A stretch of DNA of 64,000 nt from Spirochaetales bacterium (GTDB taxonomy: Bacteria > Spirochaetota > Spirochaetia > SZUA-6 > DRHE01). Positions within the stretch are counted from its first letter, which is position 1; every line of letters starts with the position of its first letter. The DNA is taken from assembly GCA_030604195.1 (NCBI GenBank), contig JAUVWI010000006.1, positions 1-64,000 on the forward strand, read 5' to 3'. Positions 34,700-43,816 of the stretch are shown here, piece by piece. Both the position numbers and the translations under genes were made by a program. A model generated the notes under the pieces. It was given only the letters and a program-made list of their open reading frames with translations, did not search any database and was not told the DNA's origin.

Positions 34700-35557
34700 T
34701 TATGGGACGACATTATTAATATTGTATACGAGGATGTCGGTTGCGCCGTTTTCCTTGAGAAATGGTATCAGGCTTGCGACTTTTTCCTTCTCAACAGCTA
34801 TCTTCACTGCGTAACCCTGTTCTCCGTAGAGCTCGGCCACGGTTGGTGATTTCATACAGGGCAGGAGCGGAATCAGTCTATCGAGATCTTCTCCGGCAAC
34901 ATTCATCTCAATGAGAAAGCGTTTTCGGCCCTCTATGGCGCTACGAATCAGGGTAATGATGTCTTTGATCTTCCTGGATTTCCACGGGTGCTTCAGAGAT
35001 TCTTTATTAGCAATCATGCAGGTGGATGAAGTCATCAGTTCATCAATAATCTTGAGGTTGTTTGCCCGCAGAGTCTTGCCGGTCGAAGTGTTGTCGATGA
35101 TCATATCGGCATCTTCCGGAACGAAGACTTCAGTTGCGCCGTAGGACTTTATGAGAACGAAGTCTATGTTCAGAGCCTCGAGATACCTGCGGGAAATATT
35201 CTCGTATTCTGAGGCAACGCGGACTGTTTGGAGTTTGAGCTGATCAAAAACCAGTTCATCGGGAATAGCAGCTACTACCCTCACCCTGTTAAAGCCGAGG
35301 TCCATTATTTCTTCTACATCGGCGTCCTGCTCAATGACCCAATCCCTGCCGCAAAAGGCGATATCCTGGGATCCGAGCTCTACGAGCCGTGGTATGTTCT
35401 GGGTTTTTAGAATTTTTACTTCGATTTCCGGATCGCAGATCAACGGCCGGTAGTTGCGTTCATTCTTAGTGAGATTAAGTCCGGCATCTGCAAGTAATTT
35501 TTCCACTTCATTATAAAGTCTGCCTTTTGGCAGTGCAATTTCTATTTTTTCTATCAT
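34700..35557 (-). CDS. hisG: ATP phosphoribosyltransferase, long form
   Basis: 285-aa first enzyme of histidine synthesis, joining ATP and PRPP. It is the long form with a C-terminal regulatory domain (about 210-285, with SPTVAELYGEQGYAVKIAVE) and needs no HisZ. N-terminal ALPKGRLYNEVEKLL, DIAFCGRDWVIE and the phosphate-binding DMIIDNTSTGKTLRANNL are present. The track start is about 13 codons too early. Two adjacent ATGs follow AAAGGAG, and the second has the better spacing. Histidine feedback is typical of the long form. Transcription is probably also controlled by the leader peptide upstream. Confidence 0.95.
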   Translation of the reverse strand: MIEKIEIALPKGRLYNEVEKLLADAGLNLTKNERNYRPLICDPEIEVKILKTQNIPRLVELGSQDIAFCGRDWVIEQDADVEEIMDLGFNRVRVVAAIPDELVFDQLKLQTVRVASEYENISRRYLEALNIDFVLIKSYGATEVFVPEDADMIIDNTSTGKTLRANNLKIIDELMTSSTCMIANKESLKHPWKSRKIKDIITLIRSAIEGRKRFLIEMNVAGEDLDRLIPLLPCMKSPTVAELYGEQGYAVKIAVEKEKVASLIPFLKENGATDILVYNINNVVP

Positions 35558-35687
35558 CATTTTCTCCTTTAAGGACATGCCATACACTGTAAGCAAGGCT
35601 AAAGTGCAGGAAGTAGGGAGCTTTTACGTATGGCGGCTACAATAAAAACTAAGAGTTATCGGATATGGCCATCACGCATTAGCAGCT
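35558..35687 (-). promoter_or_regulatory. his leader RNA with alternative pairings
   Basis: The 130 bases between the leader-peptide stop and hisG hold competing GCCAT and ATGGC segments. The best pair is GCCATAC/GTATGGC (35579-35634), a 7-bp stem ending just before the hisG ribosome site. An earlier TGATGGC can pair either with His-codon bases (CCATCA) or with GCCAT at the leader end. No stem with a following U-tract is evident, so Rho-dependent or translational control is as possible as classic attenuation. Confidence 0.45.
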
Positions 35688-35801
35688 TTAATGGCTAAGT
35701 GAATGATAATGATGATGGTGGCGGGGATGATTCGGATAGGTGGTATTAAAAAATCGGGATTCTATAACATCTAATATGAGGATGATTTGTAAAAGTTTCA
35801 T
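35688..35801 (-). CDS. hisL: Histidine operon leader peptide (HisL-like)
   Basis: A 37-aa ORF, too short for the ORF track, reads MKLLQIILILDVIESRFFNT at its start and ends with NHPRHHHHYHSLSH. Seven of its last 14 codons are histidine, four of them consecutive. It has an excellent AAAGGAG ribosome site seven bases before the ATG, and a promoter lies 46 bases upstream of the ATG. It ends 130 bases before hisG on the same strand. Ribosome stalling at the His codons when charged tRNA-His is scarce is the standard model for such peptides. The sequence resembles no other gene here and its sole role is probably regulatory. Confidence 0.85.
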   Translation of the reverse strand: MKLLQIILILDVIESRFFNTTYPNHPRHHHHYHSLSH

Positions 35802-35847
35802 ATTTTCTCCTTTCTATTACTGAGATTGTAAAATTACCCTCGACAGC

Positions 35848-35877
35848 AGAATAAGAAAAATCCGGTTCATTAGTCAA
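35848..35877 (-). promoter_or_regulatory. Sigma70 promoter of the histidine operon
   Basis: TTGACT-N18-TATTCT on the minus strand, giving a leader of about 40 bases before the HisL start codon. Confidence 0.6.
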
Positions 35878-35975
35878 GCGCTTTTTAAGATGTCTTCCGG
35901 AATATAACCGGGAAGTTCCTTTTTACCTGACTGAAGAAATCGATCGCTTTTCCCCTATAAACCCCTATTAGAATT

Positions 35976-38900
35976 TCAGAGGTCTGTTAGATAAGCAGTA
36001 TAAGCCCGGCGTACTCTTTCCAGACAATTCTTTAGTTCAGCCAGGAAAACTTCTATTTCCACCCCGGCACCCATTATCCTTCTGGCCAGAGCGCGCAGCT
36101 CGAAGGGATCAATGGGTAAGGTATGAAGCTGACGATCCTCGAATAACTGGATAGAATGCTCTACCCGCCTTAAAAAAAGATAATCCCGGCTTAATTGAGC
36201 AGCTGTCGCTGCCGGCAGATAGCCCGCTTCCATTAAAATATTCAAAGCATTCAGAGTATTCCCCTCAAGCAGCTTCCTATCCTTTTTGCGTGAAGCGCAG
36301 ATAAGCTGCAGACCCTGCACCAGAAACTCAATATCCCTGATTCCGCCGGCGCCGAGTTTGACATTTAAAGAGTTCGAGAGCCTGTCACCAAGGTTGTTAA
36401 TGGTTCGCGAACGCATGGTATCTATAGCCTCAATAATCTGCCGCCTTTCCCTACTCTCCAGCAGCAGGGAGCGGGCTTTGTCAATTACCTCATAACCCAG
36501 CTCCAGGTTGCCGGCCACCGGTCTGATCTTTAGCAGCGCCTGTCTTTCCCATAGAGAGGCGCTATGACGATAATAATTCAGCAGGGCTTTATCGGATTGA
36601 ACCAGCTCCCCGGAGCTTCCATACGGCCGCAGGCGAAGATCGACCCGGTAGGCGTAACCCTCCTCAGTATGAATGGAGAGCTCACGCTTAAGCTTTTCCA
36701 TAATCCTGCCGCAGAGCTCGGCGGAGCCGGCGGAAACAGGATCGCCATAGATACCCAACAGATCCACATCTGAACTATAATTCAATTCTGAACCGCCGAG
36801 TTTTCCCAGGGCCAGAATACAAAAATTCAATGGAACACCCTTTGTTCCTTGCCGGCGCTTTATTCCGGCCAGTGTTGCCCGGATTACCGCCTCGGCCAGC
36901 CTGGAAAGCTCCAGGATTATTTCCTGTACGGGAGCGCCCAGGCATATATCCCTGGCAGCGATCCTCAAGATCTCTCTTCTGCGCAACCGGCGCATATTAT
37001 TAAGCCAGTCACTTTCGAAGGTGCAGAGTTCCCGCTCTATATCCTCTTCTCTGCGCACATTCTGTAGATTACCCGGCACAGCCAGCCATGATAGGAATTC
37101 CGGATTGCCGATTAAAGTATCTGCCAGGAATTGACTGCCCGCGAGTATGTTCAGCAGTATTTCCAGTCCCTTCGGCTGGGAGAGCAGCATCTGGTAATGG
37201 TTATCAGCCTGGTCTAATGAAACAACAAAACGCTCCCAGTTATTCAGTGCCATATCAGGATCAGGCAGAGCTTTTAGAATATCCCCGGCCAATACGGCAA
37301 GTTTCACAAAATGTTCCCGCTGTCTTCCCCTGCCGGCCAGTTTTTTTAGATTTACTACAGCTCTCTCCATTCCCTCCAAACCCAGGCTTTTGAGAATCTT
37401 ATGCTGTAGCGGCGGAGGGAGATGTTCAGAGAGAATCAGATCAACAATATTGCCCGAGGCCGGCCCGGGCACTGATTCCCTGCCTAAGTGTTTCTCAACA
37501 AAGGTTCTGATAAACGCAGTGTGGGTTTCAAAATCCAGGTGGAGCTGTTGACCGGGGGAAAGATCCCGGCTCAACTTATAACCCATTCGCCGGGCCAGAT
37601 GAGCGTATTCCTGAGATTCAAGCAGCGGCAGGAAGAGATCCTCAGCTGAACCACGCAGCATACGCAGACTGTTGATCAGATTATGTAGAAAGGTATAAGA
37701 GCCGGCCATTCTTTTTGCTTCGATAGCTGCCAGAACACCTGCACGGCGTAATCTTTTTAGAGCCGGTAGAAGATAAGGAGTTCTCACCTCCGGATTGGTG
37801 TCGCCATAGGTAACCTGGAGGATCTGCACCGTATACTCCAAATCAACCAGCGCGCCCGGGCTGAATTTGGCATTCAATCTTCCCTTAAGGGTTTTATCTT
37901 TAAGCTGCCGGCGGCGCAGAGTGCGTAACTCGGAAAGATCGATACCCCGGGCTGTATATAAAAGCTCATCACGCAATCTTTCTATTCTACGGCCGAGATC
38001 TTTATTCCCTCCGATTGCCCGCAGACGCACTAAAGCCAGTCGCTCAAGAGAATGAGCATCACCACCGGCTCCATAATAGCGGCAGAAGCTTTCCAGGCTG
38101 CAGGCCAGGGGGCCGGAATTTCCGTAGGGTCTTAAGCGTAGATCAAGCTTAAATATTCCCTCCCTCCTGGCCTGGATGTATTCTTTTACTTTACGAACCA
38201 GATGTTCATAGAACTCTGCATTACTTATTACCTGCGGGCCGCTGGTAAATCCTGCATCTCCATAGATCAGCAGCAGCTCGATATCTGAAGCATAACCAAG
38301 ATCACAGCCGCCGAACTTACCCAGGGCCAAAACCGCGCAGCCGGTTTCCAGCCCGGCAATAGTTTGAGGTGTACCGTAATTCTTTTCAATGTGGTTATAG
38401 ACCAGAGCAAAAGCTCTATTGATAATCTCTTCAGCAAGTGAACTCAGGCGTAAAGCCAGCTTCCGGAAATCCATGTCCGGAGTGAGAATATGGTCCATAT
38501 CCAGGAGGAATATCTCCTGGTCCTTAAATTCATTAAGGCATTGGATCTCTTCCTCCCTGGTTTCTGCTCCTTCCAGGGCCCTGGTCAACCTCTTTTTCAG
38601 GTCCCGGGTTGAAGGAGTAAAGGATCGTCCATGGAGATGAGGCTCGAGCATGGGCAGCAGGCTTTCATACTGCAGCCGAATAAAATCCTCCCACAGGAAA
38701 TCACTCGCCCCCAGCAGACGGGCCAGATCCTGCATAATCAGGGGATTGGACAGAAGCTCCAGCCACTTTCCCTGCTCCGGAAGTTTAAGAATATCATCCA
38801 CCATCTTTTCAAAACGGCATAGTGCCGTGTAAGGGTCAGGCGCTCTCCCCAGAAAATAGGTAAACTGTTTGGTCAACAGCACGGAGAGCTTAACCTGATT

Positions 38901-39716
38901 CAGCAGCGCCTGGTCATCTATTTTTTTACCCTGGCCATTCAGAATATCAAATACGTCCTCCACTCTGCCTGCAACTGTGCGAATACTCACCCTTTCAATA
39001 ATGATGCCATTAAGCGTTAGGGCAGTGCTTAAGGCATAGAGGAAAAATGTGGTGTCCTCGGTCACCACCCTGATCCTGGTACAATCAGTGCAGCTTTCAT
39101 CCTCCTCAATATGGAGGGGCTGCAATGCTGAACCCGGTTCAAAATCAAGGGCTTCGAGGCTGGCTGCTACCAACTCATTCACCTGTTCCTTGGCCAGTTC
39201 TGCAGTATCGCTCTTTCCCTGTTCCAGCAAACGAGTTGTAAGTTGAAGCTGGCTGCGCAGCTTTTTTTCCCATTCCGTCAGGCTGAGAGATGAGTTCAGA
39301 TAGCCTGAGAAGCGATCGACAATCCTCCGCCGCTTTAAAGTGCTGATAGCTTTATGGTGCTGACGCCCCCTTCTCCTGCTTCCGGAAACCTCCGGCCCGG
39401 CGCGCTCGTAGGTAAAAATATCGCCTTTAATGATATTAAATCCCAGGGCCCCGAGCGTTCCGGTAAGCAGTGAGAATTCAGCGCTGTAATCAAATGCTGT
39501 AATAGTACATTCCACTTCTTCCCCCTGCCCGCGCTTAAGGTTAAGCTCTACAGGATTTTCAGGAGAAAGACCGGCCAGAGATATTAAATGGCTGCATATT
39601 TCTTTTAGGGAAAAAGCATTATGATAACGCTCGCCCAGACGGTGGAGATGTTCCGTTATTAAAAGCTCATCTACCTCGGGGCATAATTTTTTAAGCTTTT
39701 CCAGAGATGGTTTCAT
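35976..39716 (-). CDS. glnE: Glutamine synthetase adenylyltransferase with two N-terminal ACT-like domains
   Basis: 1246-aa GlnE, about 300 aa longer than the usual 950. The core has two nucleotidyltransferase domains, GKFGGCDLGYASDIELLLIYG near residue 470 (cited in part) and GKLGGSELNYSSDVDLLGIYG near residue 975, with helical domains after each. GlnE adds and removes AMP on glutamine synthetase. The extra N-terminus holds two ACT-like segments: about 66-140 (TITAFDYSAEFSLLTGTLGALGFNIIKGDIFT, ending IVDRFSG) and about 213-285 (IRVVTEDTTFFLYALSTALTLNGIIIERVSIRT). Their pattern recalls the glutamine-sensing ACT pair at the C-terminus of GlnD. I infer that this enzyme senses glutamine directly. 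Its promoter nearly abuts the ATG, and no Shine-Dalgarno sequence is visible. Confidence 0.92.
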   Translation of the reverse strand: MKPSLEKLKKLCPEVDELLITEHLHRLGERYHNAFSLKEICSHLISLAGLSPENPVELNLKRGQGEEVECTITAFDYSAEFSLLTGTLGALGFNIIKGDIFTYERAGPEVSGSRRRGRQHHKAISTLKRRRIVDRFSGYLNSSLSLTEWEKKLRSQLQLTTRLLEQGKSDTAELAKEQVNELVAASLEALDFEPGSALQPLHIEEDESCTDCTRIRVVTEDTTFFLYALSTALTLNGIIIERVSIRTVAGRVEDVFDILNGQGKKIDDQALLNQVKLSVLLTKQFTYFLGRAPDPYTALCRFEKMVDDILKLPEQGKWLELLSNPLIMQDLARLLGASDFLWEDFIRLQYESLLPMLEPHLHGRSFTPSTRDLKKRLTRALEGAETREEEIQCLNEFKDQEIFLLDMDHILTPDMDFRKLALRLSSLAEEIINRAFALVYNHIEKNYGTPQTIAGLETGCAVLALGKFGGCDLGYASDIELLLIYGDAGFTSGPQVISNAEFYEHLVRKVKEYIQARREGIFKLDLRLRPYGNSGPLACSLESFCRYYGAGGDAHSLERLALVRLRAIGGNKDLGRRIERLRDELLYTARGIDLSELRTLRRRQLKDKTLKGRLNAKFSPGALVDLEYTVQILQVTYGDTNPEVRTPYLLPALKRLRRAGVLAAIEAKRMAGSYTFLHNLINSLRMLRGSAEDLFLPLLESQEYAHLARRMGYKLSRDLSPGQQLHLDFETHTAFIRTFVEKHLGRESVPGPASGNIVDLILSEHLPPPLQHKILKSLGLEGMERAVVNLKKLAGRGRQREHFVKLAVLAGDILKALPDPDMALNNWERFVVSLDQADNHYQMLLSQPKGLEILLNILAGSQFLADTLIGNPEFLSWLAVPGNLQNVRREEDIERELCTFESDWLNNMRRLRRREILRIAARDICLGAPVQEIILELSRLAEAVIRATLAGIKRRQGTKGVPLNFCILALGKLGGSELNYSSDVDLLGIYGDPVSAGSAELCGRIMEKLKRELSIHTEEGYAYRVDLRLRPYGSSGELVQSDKALLNYYRHSASLWERQALLKIRPVAGNLELGYEVIDKARSLLLESRERRQIIEAIDTMRSRTINNLGDRLSNSLNVKLGAGGIRDIEFLVQGLQLICASRKKDRKLLEGNTLNALNILMEAGYLPAATAAQLSRDYLFLRRVEHSIQLFEDRQLHTLPIDPFELRALARRIMGAGVEIEVFLAELKNCLERVRRAYTAYLTDL

Positions 39717-39723
39717 TATCTTA

Positions 39724-39754
39724 AGTATAGCATAGAATCAGACGCGACCGTCAA
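39724..39754 (-). promoter_or_regulatory. Putative promoter of glnE
   Basis: TTGACG-N19-TATACT on the minus strand. The spacer is slightly long, and transcription would begin about at the ATG (39716), giving a leaderless mRNA. Confidence 0.4.
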
Positions 39755-39843
39755 TTCTTTAAAAGCCGGGTATTAGCTTAATCCAGAATACAGGCGGAAA
39801 AATGGCCCGGGGTGATTGCAGGCTCAAATACGAAATTCGGTTT

Positions 39844-40803
39844 TTATATCAAATGGCAGGCTGCATAGTGTGAGTTTCCAGAGTCAATCAGCTCCGGCGC
39901 CTTTTCCCTGCATATTGCCATAACATGGGAACAGCGAGTATGAAACCGGCATCCGGCAGGAGGATCTATTGGACTCGGCACATCACCCATAAGTATTTCT
40001 CCCCTTTTTCTATATTTAGGATCAGGCACCGGTATTGCCGAAAGTAATGCCTTGGTATATGGATGCTTTGGATTATTAAACAATTCTATCTTTGAGGTCA
40101 TTTCAACTATTTTACCCAGATACATTACAGCTACACGGTCACTGATATGCTTTATTACGCTTAAGTCATGAGCAATAAATAAAAGGCTTAAACCGAATTC
40201 TTCCTGCAAGTCTTTAAGCAGGTTTATGATCTGAGCCTGAATTGATACATCTAAAGCCGATACTGATTCATCTGCAACTAAAAACTCGGGATTAGTAGCC
40301 AAAGCTCTGGCAATACCGATTCTCTGTCTCTGCCCGCCACTGAACTCATGAGGGTACCTGTTCAGATGCTCTTCGCCGAGTCCTACCTTTTTCATAAGCT
40401 CAGCTACTCTATCTTTCCTCTTATTATTAGGAAGCGTTGCATGTACTTCCATAGGCTCAGCAATAGCAGCTCCTATACTCATCCGGGGGTCTAAAGAACC
40501 GAAAGGATCCTGATAGATGATCATCATCTTTTCCTTCAGCTTCATCATCTCCCGCCTTTTTAAACGGGTAATATCCTGGCCGTTGAAAAAAATACTTCCT
40601 GCAGTCGGTTCCTGTATTCTTAAAATAACCTTACCACAGGTTGTCTTCCCGCATCCGGATTCTCCAACAAGCCCCAAGATTTCTTTTCTTTTTATATAGA
40701 AACTGATATCATCAACAGCCCTGACATATTCACCTTTGTTAAAAAAGGTTTTACCGGTAATAAAGTATTTTTTGAGGTTTCTAATCTCTATGAGCTTATC
40801 CAA
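39844..40803 (-). CDS. oppF: Oligopeptide ABC transporter ATPase, OppF type
   Basis: 319-aa ATPase of a peptide/nickel-type importer. It has Walker A GESGCGKTT, signature FSGGQRQR, Walker B FLVADESVSALD and the C-terminal oligopeptide-type tail (PAGCRFHTRC). The start is TTG, preceded by GGAGAGAAG. It is the last gene of the operon sbp-oppB-oppC-oppD-oppF and pairs with OppD. The substrate is unknown. Confidence 0.93.
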   Translation of the reverse strand: MDKLIEIRNLKKYFITGKTFFNKGEYVRAVDDISFYIKRKEILGLVGESGCGKTTCGKVILRIQEPTAGSIFFNGQDITRLKRREMMKLKEKMMIIYQDPFGSLDPRMSIGAAIAEPMEVHATLPNNKRKDRVAELMKKVGLGEEHLNRYPHEFSGGQRQRIGIARALATNPEFLVADESVSALDVSIQAQIINLLKDLQEEFGLSLLFIAHDLSVIKHISDRVAVMYLGKIVEMTSKIELFNNPKHPYTKALLSAIPVPDPKYRKRGEILMGDVPSPIDPPAGCRFHTRCSHVMAICREKAPELIDSGNSHYAACHLI

Positions 40804-40831
40804 TTTTACTTCTCTCCAGTATCATCTCTAT

Positions 40832-41791
40832 CTACAAATAGCATTTTATAAAATGGTTTTTTTCTACTTCTTTTAAATCAGGCATCTGCCTACGGCACGT
40901 ATTGGAGCTGAAATCGCAGCGAGGATAGAACGGACATCCGGCAGGCAGATCGATTAGATTCGGCACAAGTCCCTTTATTGTTTCCAAACGCTTAACATCT
41001 ACATTCAGCCTTGGTATTGATTTATTCAATCCCTTTGTATAGGGATGAAGCGGATTTCGAAAAAGCGTACCCACATCCGAGTACTCCACAATATGCCCTG
41101 CATACATAACAGCTACAAAATCGCACATTTCCGCAATAACCCCCAAATCATGAGTTATAAGCATAACAGATGCAGCGAATTCTTTTTTCAGGTCATTTAT
41201 CAATCTCAATATTTGCGCCTGGATTGTAACATCCAGCGCTGTTGTAGGTTCATCCGCAATAAGCAGGGTGGGTCTGCAGGATAGAGCCATAGCTATCATA
41301 GCCCTCTGTCTCATTCCGCCGGACAACTCGTGAGGATAGCTGTCCATTCTTTTATCAGCATCCGGCATTCCTACAATATTCAATACCTCTATTGTTTTTT
41401 CTCTTGCCTCCCCTTTTTTAAGTCTCTGATGTATTTGAAGGGTTTCCATAATCTCATGCCCAATTGTAAAAACAGGATCCAATGAAGTCATAGGTTCCTG
41501 AAAAATCATGGATATTTTTCTTCCCCGTATATCCCTCATCTGCTTATCGCTCAAACTTAAAAGGTCTTTGCCTTCAAAACAAATCTCCCCGTTTACAATT
41601 CTGCCAGGGGGATTTGCTATAAGCCGCATTATGGATAGGGCTGTGACACTTTTACCGCACCCCGACTCTCCGACTATTCCCAGGGTTCCCCCACGCTTTA
41701 TACTGAAACTAATCCCATCTACAGCCCTTACTGTTCCCCGGTGTGTAAAGAAAAATGTTTTTAAATCATTTATCTTAAGCAATTCTTCCAT
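40832..41791 (-). CDS. oppD: Oligopeptide ABC transporter ATPase, OppD type
   Basis: 319-aa ATPase partner of OppF. It has Walker [10 protein letters not shown], signature LSGGMRQR, Walker [13 protein letters not shown] and the C-terminal [11 protein letters not shown] cysteine motif. It begins eight bases after oppC and is separate from oppF, unlike the fused ATPase in the first transporter cluster of this window. Confidence 0.93.
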   Translation of the reverse strand: MEELLKINDLKTFFFTHRGTVRAVDGISFSIKRGGTLGIVGESGCGKSVTALSIMRLIANPPGRIVNGEICFEGKDLLSLSDKQMRDIRGRKISMIFQEPMTSLDPVFTIGHEIMETLQIHQRLKKGEAREKTIEVLNIVGMPDADKRMDSYPHELSGGMRQRAMIAMALSCRPTLLIADEPTTALDVTIQAQILRLINDLKKEFAASVMLITHDLGVIAEMCDFVAVMYAGHIVEYSDVGTLFRNPLHPYTKGLNKSIPRLNVDVKRLETIKGLVPNLIDLPAGCPFYPRCDFSSNTCRRQMPDLKEVEKNHFIKCYL

Positions 41792-41798
41792 AATTCTT

Positions 41799-42680
41799 TT
41801 ATGTCTTAAGCCTTGGATCCAATATGTCCCGAAGTCCGTCTCCCAGGAGATTTAAGCCCAGCACAGAAAAAAGTATAGCAACTCCCGGGAAGGTCGCAGA
41901 CCACCATGCACCGCTTACAATATATGAATAGCTTTTAGAAAGCATGGCTCCCCATTCCGGTGTTGGAGGTTGGGCACCGAGCCCGAGAAATCCCAATGCT
42001 GCACAATCCAATATGGCTGTAGCAAGCATAAGGGTTCCATAAACAATTACCGGCGCTATACTATTAGGGAGAACATGGCGAAATATAATTCGAAAATTGC
42101 TTGACCCAATAGCCTTCTGTACTTCAATATATTCCATCTCCTTAATGTACAGCACTGAACTCCTTATTATTCTTGCCATCTGTGGAGTGTAAACTATACC
42201 TATGGCAATCATAGCTTTATCCAATCCCTGGCCTATCACAGCTACAATAACTATTGCTAAAAGCAGAGCCGGAAACGCAAACATAATATCAACTATTCGC
42301 ATAATCAGTGCATCAACCCATCCACCATAAAAACCTGCTAAAAGGCCGAATAAAATTCCTAAAACCATAGCAATGCTTACCGCTACAAAACCTGCGCTTA
42401 AACTGACTCTGGTTCCATAGATAATCCTGCTCAAGACACACCTTCCCAGTGCATCGCTTCCAAGGGGCATACCTTCTGCGGCATCTTTGCTCCAGAATCC
42501 CGGTTTCAAGCTGTTTGCCAGGTCCGGAGGAGATGGTGTTGGTTCATTGGGAGAGATGAAATTTGCCAGCAGTGCACATAAGACAAGAATAATAATAACG
42601 ATAAGGCCGAATAAGGCCGATTTATTATCCTTCAGCCTTCGCAATATCTCTATAGATTGATTTTCCTTTTTTCTTTCCAT
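41799..42680 (-). CDS. oppC: Oligopeptide ABC transporter permease, OppC type
   Basis: 293-aa inner-membrane permease with an N-terminal cytoplasmic tail, about six helices, the GMPLGSDALGRCVLSR family motif and the permease loop IEVQKAIGSSNFRI. It follows oppB by six bases. It forms the channel with OppB for the substrate delivered by the upstream binding protein. Confidence 0.93.
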   Translation of the reverse strand: MERKKENQSIEILRRLKDNKSALFGLIVIIILVLCALLANFISPNEPTPSPPDLANSLKPGFWSKDAAEGMPLGSDALGRCVLSRIIYGTRVSLSAGFVAVSIAMVLGILFGLLAGFYGGWVDALIMRIVDIMFAFPALLLAIVIVAVIGQGLDKAMIAIGIVYTPQMARIIRSSVLYIKEMEYIEVQKAIGSSNFRIIFRHVLPNSIAPVIVYGTLMLATAILDCAALGFLGLGAQPPTPEWGAMLSKSYSYIVSGAWWSATFPGVAILFSVLGLNLLGDGLRDILDPRLKT

Positions 42681-42686
42681 TATTTC

Positions 42687-43691
42687 TTATTTGTATTTTA
42701 TTCTGGGGTCTATGAGGACGTAGAGTATGTCCGCAATCAGGTTCACAATGACAAAAATAAAGGCAAAAAACATCACACAACCCTGTACTACAGGATAGTC
42801 CCTCATTGTTACGGCTTTAACTACGTACTTTCCGATACCGGGCCATGAGAAAACGGTTTCCGTCAGGAGGGCGCCTGCAAGCAGCAGGCCGAAGTTAAGG
42901 CCGATGACCGTAATAACCGGAATCATGGCATTCCTTACGGCGTGCCTGTAGATTACAAGCCTTTCGGATAATCCCTTTGCCCGTTCCGTCCTTATAAAAT
43001 CCTGTCTCAATACCTCCAGCATACTAGACCGGGTGACCCTGGCGACGGTAGCCATGGGTATGGTTGCCAGGGCTATGGAAGGAAGGATTAAATAGCGAAT
43101 CGTGCTTATCAGAGCCCGAAAATTCAGGGTTATTATGCTGTCCAGTATGTAGAATCCAGTGATGCGTGTGAAAGGAATCAGGACATCAATACGCCCGCTT
43201 ATGGGGAGCCACCTCAGGAACACTCCAAAAATCATCATAAGCATAATACCCAGCCAGAAAACCGGCATTGAAACACCGAAGAGGGCTATTCCCATAGTCG
43301 TGTAATCTAAAGCTGAATACTGTTTAGATGCCGAGATGATCCCTGCAATTGAGCCGACTAAAACAGCCAGCAGCATAGCGCAGATAGTCAGTTCCACGGT
43401 ATTAGGAAACCTGTCCAGTATCTCTCTGGTTACATATTCGTTAGAGGAAATTGAGCGTCCCATGTCTCCCCGAAGGGCCTGCTTCAGCCATATCCAGTAT
43501 TGAACGGGGAGCGGTTTATCCAACCCGTATTTTTCCCTTATAGCCTCTATGGTCTGCGGGGATGCGTGTTCACCTGCCATTGTTCTTGCAGGGTCACCGG
43601 GAGCTAGATGTATTAAGGCGAAAGCTAAAACCGAAGCCCCAAGGAGCACCGGTATTAACATGAGTAATCTCTTTGCAATGTACAACTTCAT
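42687..43691 (-). CDS. oppB: Oligopeptide ABC transporter permease, OppB type
   Basis: 334-aa inner-membrane permease with about six helices. It has the N-terminal AFALIHLAPGDPA segment, the loop FIRTERAKGLSERLVIYRHAVRNA (cited in part) and the C-terminal IDPRIKYK tail. It lies after a strong hairpin that follows the binding-protein gene, which could lower permease expression relative to the binding protein. Confidence 0.93.
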   Translation of the reverse strand: MKLYIAKRLLMLIPVLLGASVLAFALIHLAPGDPARTMAGEHASPQTIEAIREKYGLDKPLPVQYWIWLKQALRGDMGRSISSNEYVTREILDRFPNTVELTICAMLLAVLVGSIAGIISASKQYSALDYTTMGIALFGVSMPVFWLGIMLMMIFGVFLRWLPISGRIDVLIPFTRITGFYILDSIITLNFRALISTIRYLILPSIALATIPMATVARVTRSSMLEVLRQDFIRTERAKGLSERLVIYRHAVRNAMIPVITVIGLNFGLLLAGALLTETVFSWPGIGKYVVKAVTMRDYPVVQGCVMFFAFIFVIVNLIADILYVLIDPRIKYK

Positions 43692-43753
43692 CTGTTCATG
43701 CCTGTTATCATTTCAGCTTCATAACCCATTTTTACGGGTTTTAGTTTTCTAAA

Positions 43754-43784
43754 AATAAAGGGGTGAAAAAATCACCCCTTTATT
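43754..43784 (-). terminator. Attenuating hairpin between binding-protein gene and oppB
   Basis: A 13-bp perfect stem built around AAAGGGGTGA/TCACCCCTTT with a 5-base loop. On the minus strand it is followed by a T-rich run, so it looks like a partial intrinsic terminator inside the operon. Confidence 0.7.
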
Positions 43785-43816
43785 ATAAAAGATTCAAACT
43801 TGACAGCAGGTTTCTC

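Noticed and set aside
35598-35760. Classic U-tract terminator in the his leader
   Set aside because: I found TTTTTATT at about 35641-35650 but no stable stem directly before it.
36286-39246. Plus-strand ORFs opposite glnE
   Set aside because: They are shadows of a clear GlnE coding frame, with low-complexity Ser/Arg-rich translations.
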